64,000 bases of DNA from Erythrophleum ivorense (GCA_026724425.1 JAIUCV010000117.1:281501-345500), one strand, 5' to 3'. Positions 1 through 12,133 are shown, numbered from the stretch's first letter. Translations and numbers: made by a program. The notes: generated by a model not told the origin, from the letters alone.

Positions 1-171
1 CTTCAAGATCTTGGTGATTTCGGTGAAGGGTAAGGTCTGGAGTTCGGATACGGTTTTGGGACATAATGTTTTCTTAAGCGGCACAGAAGAGGCGTGACCG
101 GAAACCGTAAGGAACAATGACCCGATGGCGAGAGCAAAGGCTAAAGAGAACAGCAGAGAGATCCTTGCCAT
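1..171 (-). CDS. N-terminus of a secreted DUF1216-like protein (partial)
   Basis: The first 57 codons read from an ATG at 169-171 towards the left edge, where the gene leaves the window. The N-terminus is a clear signal peptide: MARISLLFSLAFALAIGS followed by a short polar stretch, then Lys/Thr/Leu-rich sequence with one Cys. A TATA-like tract lies upstream on this strand (274-281). In A. thaliana the neighbour of the zinc-finger glutaredoxin is, as I recall, a DUF1216 gene (At5g39870), and a short secreted start fits that family, which is Brassicaceae-restricted and often anther-expressed. The family call rests on synteny plus the signal peptide, because the diagnostic part is outside the window. 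Confidence 0.5.
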   Translation of the reverse strand, partial: MARISLLFSLAFALAIGSLFLTVSGHASSVPLKKTLCPKTVSELQTLPFTEITKILK

Positions 172-3100
172 GGTTGTATGGCTTATATGGCAATATAAAT
201 GTAAAAAAGAAAACTCTAAAAGAGAAAATAAACTAGGAAGGAAGTACGTTTTTGAATTGAGATCTTGGAATGGTTTATATAGGGTCTTTGTTAATAATCC
301 TTTTGAGCTAATTATAGGATAAAGAAGTTGTTACTTGAATTGAGAAAAAGAAAGGAAAAGACAGATATTTATGGAATTCTGTTAATTTGTTCTTTCTAAG
401 GATTTTCGTCAACGATAAAAGAAAAATACAGGAATAGGTCGTATCAGTTTCAAACAAATCGTTACCTAAGTTATAAACTTTTTTTTTTTTTTTTTTTTTT
501 TTGTAACCCGATAAACAAAATTGTTACTTAGGTTATTCAGTGTTACGGGTTTTAGTTTGTTTAAAGTTGGGTCAACTTCTTTAAACAGAAAGTAAATGTT
601 TATTATCAAAGATATATAACATCTTCGCTGATGCATTTTTTTGTCTAATATATGCGAACGAAAGAATAATCAAAGAGTGGGAGATACAATCGAAATATTA
701 GCAGGGAGTATCATGATCGAATTTTTATCCAGGTGATAGATTGTAAATTGATGAACTGCCTAAATCTCGAGCACTTGAATAATAGAAGTGAGGCAATAAC
801 CCCATAAAAGAGTTTTTAAATAATAAATCATTTCTCAAGAAATTACAGATTCAAAAGAAAATATGAAAAGGGGCGTCAAATTTGAGAGGAGGGTCCAAAC
901 AGCCATTTGTATGGTTGATGGGAGAACCATTAAGCCCACATGAAGTAATAACTATTTGGCCTATCTCTATGTCTTGATCCATGTGTGTCCCCTTTCTTGC
1001 ATTTACTCTATAGATTATATAATACTACAGGAGTATGTGTTTATTAATCTTCATCTAATTATTACTCTATGGATCAGTCAGAGTTTAGCTTAATTAGTTG
1101 ATTAGCTTAATTATTTGTAACCTTTGTCTTAGGAATGAGTTTGATCTATAGCTTAATTATTGTAATCTATTTGCCTTGAACCATGCGTGTTCTAACTTCT
1201 AACATTATAAGTCAATGGATAATCTTCTCTATTCAGATGTTTTACTCATGATCTATAGTTTTCTATATTTTTTTAATCCGGTTACTAGTTCTAAGGTGCA
1301 ATGTGATAGAGTCAATCATAAAATCTCAGTCAATCTCCTTAACATTCAATTACATGTGACAGGTGAATCGAGCTGTGCACCTAAATCGAACTCATTTGGC
1401 TAAGGGTGAGGCTTTTTTAGAGACAGAGTTCGTCCCTCTCAAGTGGTTTAGTTCTTCATAAAAGTAACGGGGTTCTCTCAAAGAAAGGAGTGAGCTTTAG
1501 GAGAATGCTAAAGGTAAAGACCAACTGATGCGTACAAGAGATCAATCCCATCTATCTAAAAATAACCCAGAACTGTTCCTAGTTCTACCCCTTTTTTTTT
1601 TTTTTTTTTTTGAGATAGATTTGATTGAGCTCATTCTCTCCTTTTTAATGTTCTAAGGGAATAACTTCCTTTCTTTTACTCGATGGCTGCAGCTCTATCT
1701 AAACTCGGTTCCTAAATATATACACAGGCTCTAGCCATTTTTTTCCATTTTTTTTTTAACTTACTTTGTTTGCTTTTATAAGTTGTCTTTGGTTTCATGA
1801 TATGAATTGCTCGTCGTTTTCTAATCTTTCAAGTCTTGTTTCGTGATAAACTTGAAAAACCAAAAACATATAGTTTTGGTCATTTAAGCTCTGGTATATA
1901 TTTAGTGTTTAAATACTTAATCCATCGAAGTCCAATCCCTAATTGCTACATGTTTGCCTTGCACTTGACGCTTTTTAATCAGATTTCCCTTTATTTGATA
2001 AAGTACTTACTATAGAGCTTTGAAAACAAATTTAAACGACAACGTTGTTTTTGTCAATTACTTCCCAAAATTTAATTATATAATAGTAATAATTAGAATT
2101 TTAATAAAAGATGAATAGTAAGTAAATAGATAGAAACATATCTTGTAATAGTTTATTTCACTAAATTAAATTGTTAAACTTATCCACATGATTCAATTAT
2201 TTATTTTTAAAAAACTCCAATATATAATTTAGTAGTATTATTTATAAAATATATATATTTCAGTAGGCATTCTATTAAGAGAAGATATAATTAATCATTT
2301 CACTAAAGTATGTTAAACGTATAGAAATTTTTTTTTTTTTTTCAATTTTTTCAGTAGCATTTAAAATATATCAATTTCTAACCAATGGTAATATATCCTT
2401 AAAATGATATTTTTTAGATGTTTTAAACGAAAAAAGAAAAACGAAATGTTCTATTTTATTTTTAAACTTCAAAATTCAAAATTCGATTTATTCATAAAAC
2501 CGTGACCAGAAAAAGAAATAACTCAAAAAAGAGTTGGATTTATTTCCTAGTCTTTTACTTTTTGCCAACAAATGTATTTCCTAATTTTTTTGTTCTTACC
2601 TGAAAATTTAATTATATATCCTAATTTAAGTAAACAGGGAAAATAAATAATTTTCATAAAATAAAGAAGTTTAAAATTTAATCCTTTGAGGAGCCTAGAA
2701 AAGGGACATCACCAAACCAAGTCCACTCAGAAAATAAAATCTTACAAATAAAACTCTCTTTTAATGCACAATTTTCCCTTACGTACCATACGCTTCTCTC
2801 TCTAAAACTTTCATAGAGAGAGAGAAAGAGAGAGAGTGGGACCATACAACCACATCGTCCAACGAAGAAGATGGTGAAGATGATGATGATCATGGAGATT
2901 CCCTTTAGCCCGCCACGCTAATTAGTGCCATTCGAATTTCTTTCCTTTCTCAAATTTCCCCAGAAAGTCTTAATTTTTCCATCGATTCATCGTTTATAAG
3001 TTAGCCTCTGTTTCATCTACCAGTCATCTCTGTTTTTACGGATTCCTCCAAATAAGAGTTTTAAGCTTTTTTAAAAAGTCCCTCTTTTACGATCTGTCGG

Positions 3101-3386
3101 TTTCTCAGGAAAATAGAAAAGAAAAGAAAAGAAAAAAGCTCTGCTTTCACTTTCTCTTTCTCTTTCGTCCTTTTCCTAGATCGCATTTCTAACTGTCGCT
3201 TTTTTGTTTTTCTTCCCCAGCTATTACCTTTTTCCACAAATCTCGCCAAATTTGAAGATATCTCATCGAATTTAGCAAATCCTTTGTCTCCAAATCTAAT
3301 CTCTGCGTCAATCTCGGTCCAAAAATCAAACCTTTTTCTCCTTTTTTTCCCCTTTTCCTCTGCTTTTGATTGATTGATTGGTTAAA
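172..3386. other. Intergenic region with glutaredoxin promoter and CT-rich leader
   Basis: No gene can be supported in this AT-rich stretch. It contains T-runs near 479-502 and 1591-1612, a GA repeat at about 2812-2838, and a strongly pyrimidine-rich zone at 3060-3380 that looks like the 5' leader of the downstream glutaredoxin gene. The short open frames here lack convincing starts or composition. Confidence 0.5.
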
Positions 3387-4652
3387 ATGGGTTGTGCAAG
3401 CTCGAAGCATCGAAAGCGTTGCAGTAATTGCCAAAGAGGATTATCTCCGGTGGTTGTTCCTCGGAGCTATTCAATGCACGTTCATCATCCGGCGCAACAT
3501 TCCGGCGACAGCCATCACACGGTGGCTCTTACTTCCTCAACCATCGGATCTCTCACCCTCTGTGATTCTCCTTTCAGACATATTCACAAACACTTGGAAG
3601 GCATCAACGAAAAGCGGCTCCTTTCCGACGAAACTGTTGAGAAGAAGATGATCTCCGGAAATGGGTTTCATCACGGCGAGCAAAAGAAGGAGAATCTGCA
3701 GGCTAAGCTTATGGAAGCCAAGGTTTGGTCGAGTATGATGAACGAGAAGATCCCTAAGATTGTGCCTAAAACTCCGATTGTGACGCCTCCGGGAGAGCCA
3801 GAGACGATCAATACTTGGGAATTGATGGAAGGTCTTGAAGATGTTAGTCCTTTACGATCGCCGAATCATTTGAGAAGCTTCTCATTTGATGTTGTTCGTA
3901 TCCAACCTTGTAATGATCATGATGATGATTGTGCTGATCGTCCCAAATCAAGGTTTCATGAGAATGTGAAATCGAATAGCAAGTTTGATGATGTTTTGGA
4001 TCCTCCTGAGATCGTTTCAACTTTCAGGAAATCGCTTCAAGAGCTCCCAGATGATCATCCTTTTCATATCCGGATTCCGGATATAAATCCACAATTCGGG
4101 TCATCAGATGAAGAAGAAGAAGAAGAAGCAAACTGCAAAAGAAAGTTAGAGAAGGTGATACTTTACTTCACAAGCCTTAGAGGTATAAGGAAGACGTATG
4201 AAGATAGCTGCAATGTCAGGGTAATACTAAAAAGCTTAGGGATTCGTATCGATGAGCGCGACGTGTCGATGCATTCGGGTTTCAGAGATGAGCTGAAGAA
4301 GCTATTGAAGGATGAGTTCAACAATGGAGTTGGAATAACCCTACCTAGAGTTTTCTTGGGGAACAAGTATCTTGGTGGAGTTGAGGAGATAAAGAAGTTT
4401 AATGAAAATGGGACACTTGAAAAGCTTGTTGTAGGCTGTGAAAGGGTTGAAGATGGGTTTGGAGGTTGTGGGACTGAATGTGAGGCTTGTGGAGATGTTC
4501 GGTTTGTGCCGTGTGAGACATGTTCAGGGAGTTGTAAAATTTACTATGAAGGTGAGGAAGAAGAAGAAGAAGAAGAAACAGAGTATGGGTTTCAAAGATG
4601 TCCAGATTGTAATGAGAATGGATTGATCAGATGTCCTGTTTGCTGTCAGTAA
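3387..4652 (+). CDS. Glutaredoxin-like protein with C-terminal Cys4-type zinc motifs
   Basis: Intronless gene of 421 residues; orthologous, as I recall, to At5g39865. The ATG at 3387 gives MGCASSKHRKRC, a textbook N-myristoylation start with adjacent Cys and basic residues, so the protein is probably membrane-anchored. Residues about 60-250 are low complexity with an acidic run. Residues about 256-345 form a glutaredoxin fold (VILYFTSLRGIRKTYEDSC, then a conserved ITLPRVFLG and GG turn). The usual redox CxxC/CxxS at the active-site loop is replaced by SLRG, so oxidoreductase activity is doubtful. The last 60 residues hold four CxxC pairs (CEAC, CETC, CPDC, CPVC), typical of this plant subfamily and probably metal-binding. 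GAA-rich codon runs encode the acidic tracts. The likely role is protein-protein or metal regulation at membranes; this is an inference. Confidence 0.9.
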   Translation: MGCASSKHRKRCSNCQRGLSPVVVPRSYSMHVHHPAQHSGDSHHTVALTSSTIGSLTLCDSPFRHIHKHLEGINEKRLLSDETVEKKMISGNGFHHGEQKKENLQAKLMEAKVWSSMMNEKIPKIVPKTPIVTPPGEPETINTWELMEGLEDVSPLRSPNHLRSFSFDVVRIQPCNDHDDDCADRPKSRFHENVKSNSKFDDVLDPPEIVSTFRKSLQELPDDHPFHIRIPDINPQFGSSDEEEEEEANCKRKLEKVILYFTSLRGIRKTYEDSCNVRVILKSLGIRIDERDVSMHSGFRDELKKLLKDEFNNGVGITLPRVFLGNKYLGGVEEIKKFNENGTLEKLVVGCERVEDGFGGCGTECEACGDVRFVPCETCSGSCKIYYEGEEEEEEEETEYGFQRCPDCNENGLIRCPVCCQ

Positions 4653-6057
4653 AAGTCTTGGAACATACAAAATCAGTTTTCCATTTTTTTTTTGGGTTAT
4701 TGAATTTCCATTTTGTGGGATTTGGGGATTTTTTGGTGTTGAAGCTGGAGAAATTGTTGTTGTACAGTGATGTTCTGATTGATAGAGAAAGGAGACTTTA
4801 GATTATAATGAAATGTAAATTCTGATTATTGTTGTAATATCAAAGCAATACCAAAACAGAAACAGAAAAAGCAAAACTTGTGAGTATAGATTGTAGAGTA
4901 GGTGGAGAGGAGAAATCAGCTGCTAATTTCTGACATGAGAAAAGGTATTTTGTGAAGCAAACAAAACACTAGAAATTGAACATGAGTCTACATCACTTTT
5001 CTCTTTAAGCATGTTCCATCCATTATCGCTTAACTAAATAATTTTAAACAAATAAAGCAAGCAATCAAGTTGTTCAAACATCTCGACATCATTGTCTTAA
5101 AGCTCGGATTCCAATCTAAGTTTTTTTTTTTTTTAAACAACGAGCTTCTAGAATTATATAGAAATCAAAACGTGAGTTACAAAGAAAATCTAAGTATATT
5201 GGTAAATCCTACAACATCTGTACTTCTAAAAAAAAAGAAAAAGAGAAATAATGAATTCAGTAGAGATTTAATCTAATCTAAATCTAAAATAAACAAAGAT
5301 ACCAAATAAGGGATAAACAAAAAAGAGAAGGAGAGGATTCATCAACTTCAAAATTCTATCCCATTTTCAGATGGTAGATAATTAATTGAATTTGTAGTAC
5401 TCTAGAGTTAATGGTTTTTTTTTTTACCTTTTATCCTACAAACAATTATCAAAATCTAGTAATGCATAAAAAATGTAGTAGATTAATAATAAAACTAAGT
5501 GCCATATATCAATAATCTTATGTATCCAAGTTTTGATAATAAAACAAACTAGATCATGAAAAAAAAACAGTAGTAAGGTACTAAATGTTATGGTCTTGAA
5601 TACTGAGGTATATTTGGCTGACTATATAAAGAAGTATCATGTAGAGATCAAAGAACCAATCCAAAATATTCCCATACTCGTATCGTTGACTCGGTTTGCG
5701 AAAGCTATAACTCAAAGGACATTAATTTGAGGTACGTTCCTAAGTACTTATCTATGAACAACAAGTGATTAAATATGGTTCTATTCGTAGAATAAGTTGA
5801 TCCAAGAGACCAAGACCCATCATCAGTTAATTTGAAAATTCTGACAATTAAACTTGTGTCGGATACATACTTTAGCAATAACATTTTTACTTGTAGGGAT
5901 GAAAGTTTAACAAAGATCCAACAACTATAACATTGGGTCAACGAAATCCTAACGTCAAAAAACAAATATCTGCCTTAACAAACTTATACATACGTTTTCA
6001 TTAACAAACAAAAAAAAATCTTATACATCCGTAGATTGACCAAGATCTACAACTTTG
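4653..6057. other. Intergenic region downstream of the glutaredoxin gene
   Basis: The first 200 bases are probably the 3' untranslated region of the glutaredoxin gene. The rest is AT-rich with no coding signal. A TATATAAA tract at about 5622-5630 is a plausible TATA box for a transcript leading to the small ORF at 6058. Confidence 0.4.
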
Positions 6058-6231
6058 ATGGGAAACATATGTGCTTGTGGAGATCCGGACGATGAAAGTA
6101 GCATAAGCAAAAGCAACTCTCACAGTTCCGGTGATGGAAAGTCGAAAGATGATAGTAGCAGTTGCTCAACAAGTGGAGGAAGCATGTCAAGTGATAATTC
6201 TAGCCACTCTCACAGTTCCGATTCTGTATAA
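6058..6231 (+). CDS. Possible 57-residue Ser-rich peptide with N-myristoylation start
   Basis: An ATG frame of 57 codons starts MGNICACGDPDDE and continues with a Ser/Asp/His-rich tail in which the short motif SHSS occurs twice. Gly2, followed by Cys5 and Cys7, fits N-myristoylation plus palmitoylation. No known domain is visible. A TATA-like tract lies 430 bp upstream, which would leave room for a long leader or an intron. The composition is non-random for AT-rich intergenic DNA (codons for Ser, Asp, Gly and Lys), which is the main reason to report it. It could equally be a decayed exon of a larger gene. Confidence 0.35.
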   Translation: MGNICACGDPDDESSISKSNSHSSGDGKSKDDSSSCSTSGGSMSSDNSSHSHSSDSV

Positions 6232-7229
6232 TGATAGGTCTATCATGATTTTGTGGTTTGTTTTAGATTTACTGGCTGCGAATAATTTGACTGCGGAGTA
6301 AAAAGCTCGAGGAAGCTCCTTGGTGTTCGTGTTTTTTACAGTGCAACTTTTCTTTCCTCTACTTGTTATGCGTTTTGTCTGGATGTTTTAACTGTGTACG
6401 ATGTTTATGTCTGGATGTTTGAAGTAAAGCTCAATAGTCATTTCTTTGTGTTCATTATTAACCCGAGTATGAGCATTTTTCATTAAAATCATATTCATGC
6501 ATATATTCTCGTAATTAATAATTAATCCCATATGCACATACCAAATCCAATTGAGTCTCTTGTCATTAAGATCAGATTACAAGCTTTTTCCAAAATCTAT
6601 AAACTCTTATCTTCTTGACAAATCAAAAATCACAATAAGCCTATACGATCGAAATAGGCTGGAAACATGGCACGTATAGCATTTATCACACTTAGGGACA
6701 TTGCAACTCTTGACTTGAGTTAGTAATCCAAAGCCTCATTGCCTATTGGTGTGTGGCATGTATATACTGCCTAAAAGACACATACAAGATTCGGCTCTGG
6801 CCTGATACTGCGAGTAATATAATTTAAGCAATTGCATAATGTTTCATTTCAAATTGGTACTTCTAAGATTCAAGGATTCATTGTACTGTAATAGAATGCA
6901 TGATAAGTATGAATAATATGACTGCGGAGTAGAAAGCTCGACGAAGCTCCACGGTGTTTTTCACAATGCAACCTTTCTTAACTGTGAACATAAAGTTATA
7001 AACATGGTTTCGAAATATTAATTCAGTACTTTTTAATAATATTTTGAGTTTTTCTTATGAGCATTTTAAAATATGTTCACAGTATATATACTCAAAAACA
7101 AAATATATAACTACCAAAAAATGAATAATTTTATAAAACAACCCTCCCTAGCAATCAATGAAAGTATGAAACCAATAAAAGACTCGATGTTAAAGCAAAA
7201 TAAACCCAACCTAGCTCAACTTTAGTAAA
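6232..7229. other. Intergenic region with a partly duplicated segment
   Basis: No gene seen. A segment at about 6282-6355 is repeated imperfectly at about 6913-6981; both contain a GACTGCGGAGTA core followed by GAAGCTCC. A related sequence also occurs at about 55632-55795, so this is a dispersed low-copy repeat or a transposed 3' gene end. Confidence 0.45.
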
Positions 7230-8513
7230 TTAGAGAAACATATTATTAACCTTGTGGAAATTAGCAGCGATCATCTTGTTTACTGTTTGAAGGGCATCAT
7301 CTACCCTTCCAGACTCAACGTATGCATGAATCAATGCTTTATAGGTTGCAGCATCTGTTCTCGTGTCATATTCTTTCAAAAACTCACCAAACACATTCTC
7401 AGCGTCGGACAACCTCCCATTCTGACACAACCTTGTGATAAGGTTCCTGTAAGCTCCCACACGCAAGTAGTTCACCTTTGCCTTAGTCTCGGCGAAGATG
7501 TTGACTGCATCGCTGAAGCGACCCGCCTCGAAACACTCGTTCACCATCATATTGATAGTATCGTCACTTATCTCAGTCCAGCCGTCGAAATTGTCTACCA
7601 TATATCGGAACAATGACCATGCTTGGGTTTTCTTTCCGTACTTGAGCAACACTTTCAAATACGCATTCCCCACAGTTCCGTTTGCTGTGAAGCCGTTGTT
7701 GTTCAACGAGGTCCTGTATAGCTCCATGGCCTCTTCATCATTGCCTTGCTTGAGCAAATACTCTACGAATGCTGAATTCAGGATTGCGATACTGTTGCGT
7801 GTGGAACACGTCTTGAAATCGTCCCGCAGCTGATACGCCATGTCGAGATTCCCCCGTTCCAAGAAGCCACGAATGAGATTCATGTACATGGGTGGCTCTT
7901 GGAAATTGAATAAGTCATTCCTTCCTCTCAACAAGAGATCCAGAGCTTGGTCCATCGATCCGGCATCGACCAGGGCTTTGGTCAAGAGGTCGTACGTTTT
8001 GTGGTCCGGAGAAGGAGTGTGGTAAGAGGAGAGGTGGTTGTAGAGCTCAAGAGCGTGGTTAAGGCGGCTTTGCTCGCAGTGGGATTTGATGATGATATTG
8101 CAGGTAGCAATGTCAGGCTTCATCTTGGACTCATTAAAAAAGAAATCGAACAGATCCAAGGCGTCGCGGGACCGGCCAGCGTCGCACATGGCGCCGATGA
8201 TTGCCTTGCAGGTCGTGATGGCCCTTTCGGGGTTCATCTTCCTAACAACTGAACGGGCGTGCTTGGCTGCAGTGTCAAGGTCAGAAACGTCATGGATGAG
8301 GAAGTGGACTCTACGTTGAAGCAGCCATAATGGACCGCGAATATTGGTGCAGTCCTGACGTTGCTTCGGGGGATGATCCCTCCCAATCGGATACGGTTTT
8401 GATGTTGGTTTTGGTTTTGGTAAAGACATCATCAGCCTCTGGACGAAGCAGCGGCGGCTGCTTGATATCGCCGGCGAAGACATTATTAACCTAATTTTGG
8501 ACTCTCTCAACAT
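7230..8513 (-). CDS. P-class pentatricopeptide repeat (PPR) protein
   Basis: A single-exon gene of 427 residues with an ATG at 8511-8513. After a basic, Ser-rich N-terminus (plausible mitochondrial or plastid targeting), residues about 75 to 420 are a chain of roughly ten helical repeats of about 35 residues. Typical lines include ATCNIIIKSHCEQSRLNHAL, TYDLLTKALVDAGSMDQAL and TYKALIHAYVESGRVDDAL. No E, DYW or SMR tail is present, so it is P-class; such proteins bind organellar RNA to stabilise it, splice it or allow its translation. The frame ends 13 residues after the last recognisable repeat, with a possible donor (AAG|GTTAAT) just before the stop, so the true C-terminus could be spliced or truncated. 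The gene is not part of the neighbouring syntenic block I recall and may have moved here. Confidence 0.8.
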   Translation of the reverse strand: MLRESKIRLIMSSPAISSSRRCFVQRLMMSLPKPKPTSKPYPIGRDHPPKQRQDCTNIRGPLWLLQRRVHFLIHDVSDLDTAAKHARSVVRKMNPERAITTCKAIIGAMCDAGRSRDALDLFDFFFNESKMKPDIATCNIIIKSHCEQSRLNHALELYNHLSSYHTPSPDHKTYDLLTKALVDAGSMDQALDLLLRGRNDLFNFQEPPMYMNLIRGFLERGNLDMAYQLRDDFKTCSTRNSIAILNSAFVEYLLKQGNDEEAMELYRTSLNNNGFTANGTVGNAYLKVLLKYGKKTQAWSLFRYMVDNFDGWTEISDDTINMMVNECFEAGRFSDAVNIFAETKAKVNYLRVGAYRNLITRLCQNGRLSDAENVFGEFLKEYDTRTDAATYKALIHAYVESGRVDDALQTVNKMIAANFHKVNNMFL

Positions 8514-8931
8514 TATTATTAGTTAGCTCATAATTTTTTACTAGCTAGGAAGTAGGAACCCTAAACTGGTTCGATCAGGAAGGATTCCGAAGCCGGTTCA
8601 ATTGGAAGGAGTTGCCAGGTCAACGAGTCAGAGGGGAATTTGGTTCTATACCACAACGACGTCGTTATTGTAAGTTTCGCTGTAAAAGTAATACATGCTA
8701 AATTCAATTATTTTTTCCCCCAACTATACTAAATTCAAATTTAGGATTGCAAAAACAGAAGTTAAAGAATTAAATACGAATGAAAAAAAGAATGACAAAT
8801 TCAGAATCTAATATGTCCATTTATAGAAACGATATCAATCAAACAATTAAAAAAAAAAAAATCTATTTTGACAATCACATCGTCTTCCATTCTCCCACAA
8901 TCTATTTTGGCTATCACATCGTTCCCACGAT
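8514..8931. other. Intergenic region upstream of the PPR gene
   Basis: This is the upstream region of the PPR gene. It contains an ACGACGTCGT motif near 8655 and otherwise AT-rich sequence without a recognisable feature. Confidence 0.4.
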
Positions 8932-9300
8932 CTAATTTGGAGAGGAATGTCTACCTATCCTCCTCTGTCTAAGAATTTTCACGTTTGAGCCCCATTGTAC
9001 CCCAAATCCTGCAAGCTTTTTATACAAATTCTTCTGAATTCTGTATGAAATTCCTCTACACTCCAAGTACTTGGCAAACTCTTTGGCAACTTCTGGCTCA
9101 TTCATAAAAAAAATTTGGCACCTACCGACAATACTTACTATAATCTCCATGTTTGGTGTGTACACCAAGCACTTGACTTCCCTAACTGCATCACCAAGTT
9201 GGCCTTTCCTGCTAACGCATCAATGTACATTCCAACATGATGTAACTATATTGACCCAAAAATTCAATACAATTATTACTAATGGAAAACTGGGTTTTGA
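8932..9300 (-). pseudogene. Decayed protein-coding fragment
   Basis: An open frame of 78 codons (8932-9168) with a charged, protein-like composition (FMNEPEVAKEFAKYLECRG, LYKKLAGFGVQWGS) can be extended upstream on the minus strand to about 9300 only by changing frame. The upstream part would read as MYIDALAGK-type sequence. This suggests a frameshifted remnant of a gene, perhaps a PPR-like one, but I cannot name the parent. Confidence 0.35.
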
Positions 9301-10554
9301 AAATAAAAATTGACAACTATTGAAAATAAAAAGTCACAAGCTAAACAATTAATAGTATTAGGCTAATACCCCGTCTACCCGCATGTTTTTTTCCAACATA
9401 TATTTTAGTACAAATATTGGGCAATATGATGTGATGGCGTAAATTTATCAACTATTGCAATGTCTATGTATTTTTTCTTCTTGTTTTGGCATCCATATGA
9501 TTTCCAATTTAATAATGTATATGAATTTGCAAAGATAAGACAAAAACGAGACTTGATTTAAGTACATCAGAAGAAGCTAATAATCAATGTGGATCCAAGA
9601 ATTTAGTGTCTCACTTTTCTAATTGTTGCATAATGCTTCAAGCTTCCAGCTTGTTAGTTTGTTTAAGTATAATTTAAAGCCACAACTTTGTTACAAGCCT
9701 CACCCCAACATATATCTATTATTTTCACTCTTAGTTCTTATTCTTTGGTGATACAATATCTACTTAGAAAATCAAATTTTCAAATTTTATTCCAGCATTC
9801 AAGGCTTCCACCAAGAAAATAAGTAGAAAAAGCTTTCAAAATTGTCAATCTTACAAATTGCTTATTTGACACTCATTTTAGAATGAACTGAATAGTGGAT
9901 ATGCTAGTATATATATATTAGAAGAACTGAGTAGTTGTCATGTTAAAAGAACTTTAAACGCTGTTTTAGATAAAACTTGATGGTTTTTATTAAAGCTTAA
10001 GCTTAAATTTATGAAGCTTCTTGTTCAACATGCATACCATTGATTTGATATGGATGTAGTTCAGACTGAAGCATAGTAATACATAAAAGAGGATCAATCA
10101 TTTTCAATGTAGAGAATGGGAGCGCAATGCATTGGATATTTTAATGGATTCTTAGACAAATACGAACGTTGTAGTCCCTAGCACATACACACTTTCCCAT
10201 TCCAACATGAAACCATTGCATCATAGCAGAAGGTCCACGTGCTCTCGTTGACTATTGAAACGCGGGAATAAAAGAGGAGAAACAAATGATTACCAGTCAG
10301 ATCATGGACGTCAACTTTGATCTTCCTTCTTCAACTGATTTTGTGAACTATTCTTTTCTTTATCTTGTTGCTTCTTTTAAATTTTGAGTTTGGAAATAAA
10401 CTCACTGTCGCATATGTTCTTGATCCCAAAATATCAGCCAAAAATACTTTTTTTGGATTCACCGTACTCTCATTATAAACAGGACTCAATATCTTCGACA
10501 AAAATTCTACAAGAGGATAATTAATTGGTAAAACACGAATTTTTCATGTAGTTG
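9301..10554. other. Intergenic region left of the duplication
   Basis: AT-rich sequence in which I see no gene, RNA or transposon terminus. Confidence 0.4.
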
Positions 10555-11853
10555 CATAATCAACGTCATGTCTAAAGGACATATGAGAGTCTCCAATTGC
10601 TATAGATTCTAAAGCTCCCGCCATCGCACTATTTCCTCTGTTGATCTTATATGTATATTGAACATATATATGTGTCAATTATATCCAAAACATAAAAACT
10701 TTGACAGAATTAAATGAATTGAGAGGGTAGAGAAGTGAACATTACTTGCGTAATTGCATATTTGCTTCAAAATCCAGCATGTCTAGCATGGTCTGTATTT
10801 TCTGAACAACTCATAAGTCTTTGCTCAGCTGGCACTAATATGATCTACAAAGAGAGACAAGTTAGAGGCAGAAACGCAAAATAAGCCATATATACAAGAC
10901 TCCACAAGTCAAAGGGCAGAAACGTTTTGGCTTCATATGTGATGTCTACGTGAACAACAAGTATCCCTAATAATCTCTAAGTGAAACTTTGACGAACAGA
11001 GAACATAAATGAATGAAGTAACTTACCTTAGAACCGTGTCCTATGTTTGGCTAAGCAATCCCAAAACTGTTGCTTCATTAGAGACCTCTAGAATAATGAC
11101 GTTAGAAATGTAACACCTTCTCTTGCACGTTCTTCAATTCAAGATTATCCCGTATTGCTTCTCGCATCCAAAGTAAAGTTCTTTCTTGCGCAAGTAGGCC
11201 CGTACGCTTTACACGTTTATCTTCTCTTCTATGGATTTCTTGTAAAACACTTAAACACTTCAAGACCTTTCTGCTCAGACAAAGAAACGCAACAGAAGGT
11301 GAAATCTCTGTACACCGTATCATCTTCGACACATAAATCTGCAATAAGCCAACAGAGAGAACGGTAGTCTGAAGTGATAAATTATAATCAACATTTATGT
11401 AACACAAATCGATAACGTGAAGAAGAACCAAACGTATGGTGTGTCATAAGAAACAAAGGAGTAATAATTCTCCGAATTTAATAGTTAACCAGAGAAAGTA
11501 AGAAGGAATCCAAACCATACGTTTGCACTTAGTCAACACCATTACACTAAAGCAACATGGGAACAAGAGACACACACACACACACAAAAAAAATATCTGA
11601 AAACCATGAGAGTCGCTACATATGATCAGTGGCTATAAAAAAGTGAGTGAATATTTCAGTATTGGTGAGAAAAAAAATCAGTATTAGTATTAGTGAATAT
11701 TTCAATATTCTAGTATTAAGTGAATATTTCAGTATTACATAGTGAAAAAATATCCCCATAGAGAGCTGTTTGGAAAAGAAATTTGTATCCTTTTAGACAG
11801 GAAAATCTTATATTATAAAGTATAAACATAAACAGAGGGAATAGTAACTACGT
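10555..11853 (-). pseudogene. Duplicated upstream segment with possible minus-strand exon remnant
   Basis: This is the left, diverged part of the duplication. On the minus strand an exon-like frame ends at about 11105, with an acceptor-like CAG near 11276 and the text RREDKRVKRTGLLAQERT followed by LLWMREAIRDNLELKNVQEK. A donor-like AAGGTAAGTT lies near 11029 on the same strand. In copy 2 an 8-bp deletion falls inside this frame, so it is not conserved there. I do not recognise the protein. It may be the relic of a gene that once stood head-to-head with the resistance gene. Confidence 0.3.
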
Positions 11854-11862
11854 AGTAAGTAT
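11854..11862. repeat. Left 9-bp target site duplication of the fold-back element
   Basis: AGTAAGTAT, matched by 13374-13382; the single unoccupied copy is at 24010-24018. Confidence 0.9.
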
Positions 11863-12133
11863 AGGAAAGCGGCCAATCCGTACCCCAACTAAAATTATAG
11901 GTGCCGATTCGTACCCGCACTAAAAACGTGTACCAATTCGTACCCCAACTAATAAAATTCATCATTTTCATACCCAAACTAATTACGTCGTGGCCAAAAC
12001 GAACCTTGACTAACGGGGATACGGTCAACGGTGATTTCCCGTTAACAGAGATGACGGGATTGACACGTCACCTGCCACATGGATGAATGATCAAAACGAC
12101 GTCGTTTTGATAATCTCTGAAAATAAGAAAACT

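Noticed and set aside
11813..12086. ORFs repeated in mirror image at 11.8-12.1 and 13.1-13.4 kb
   Set aside because: They lie in the inverted arms of the fold-back element, so the same frame appears twice in opposite orientation; not genes.
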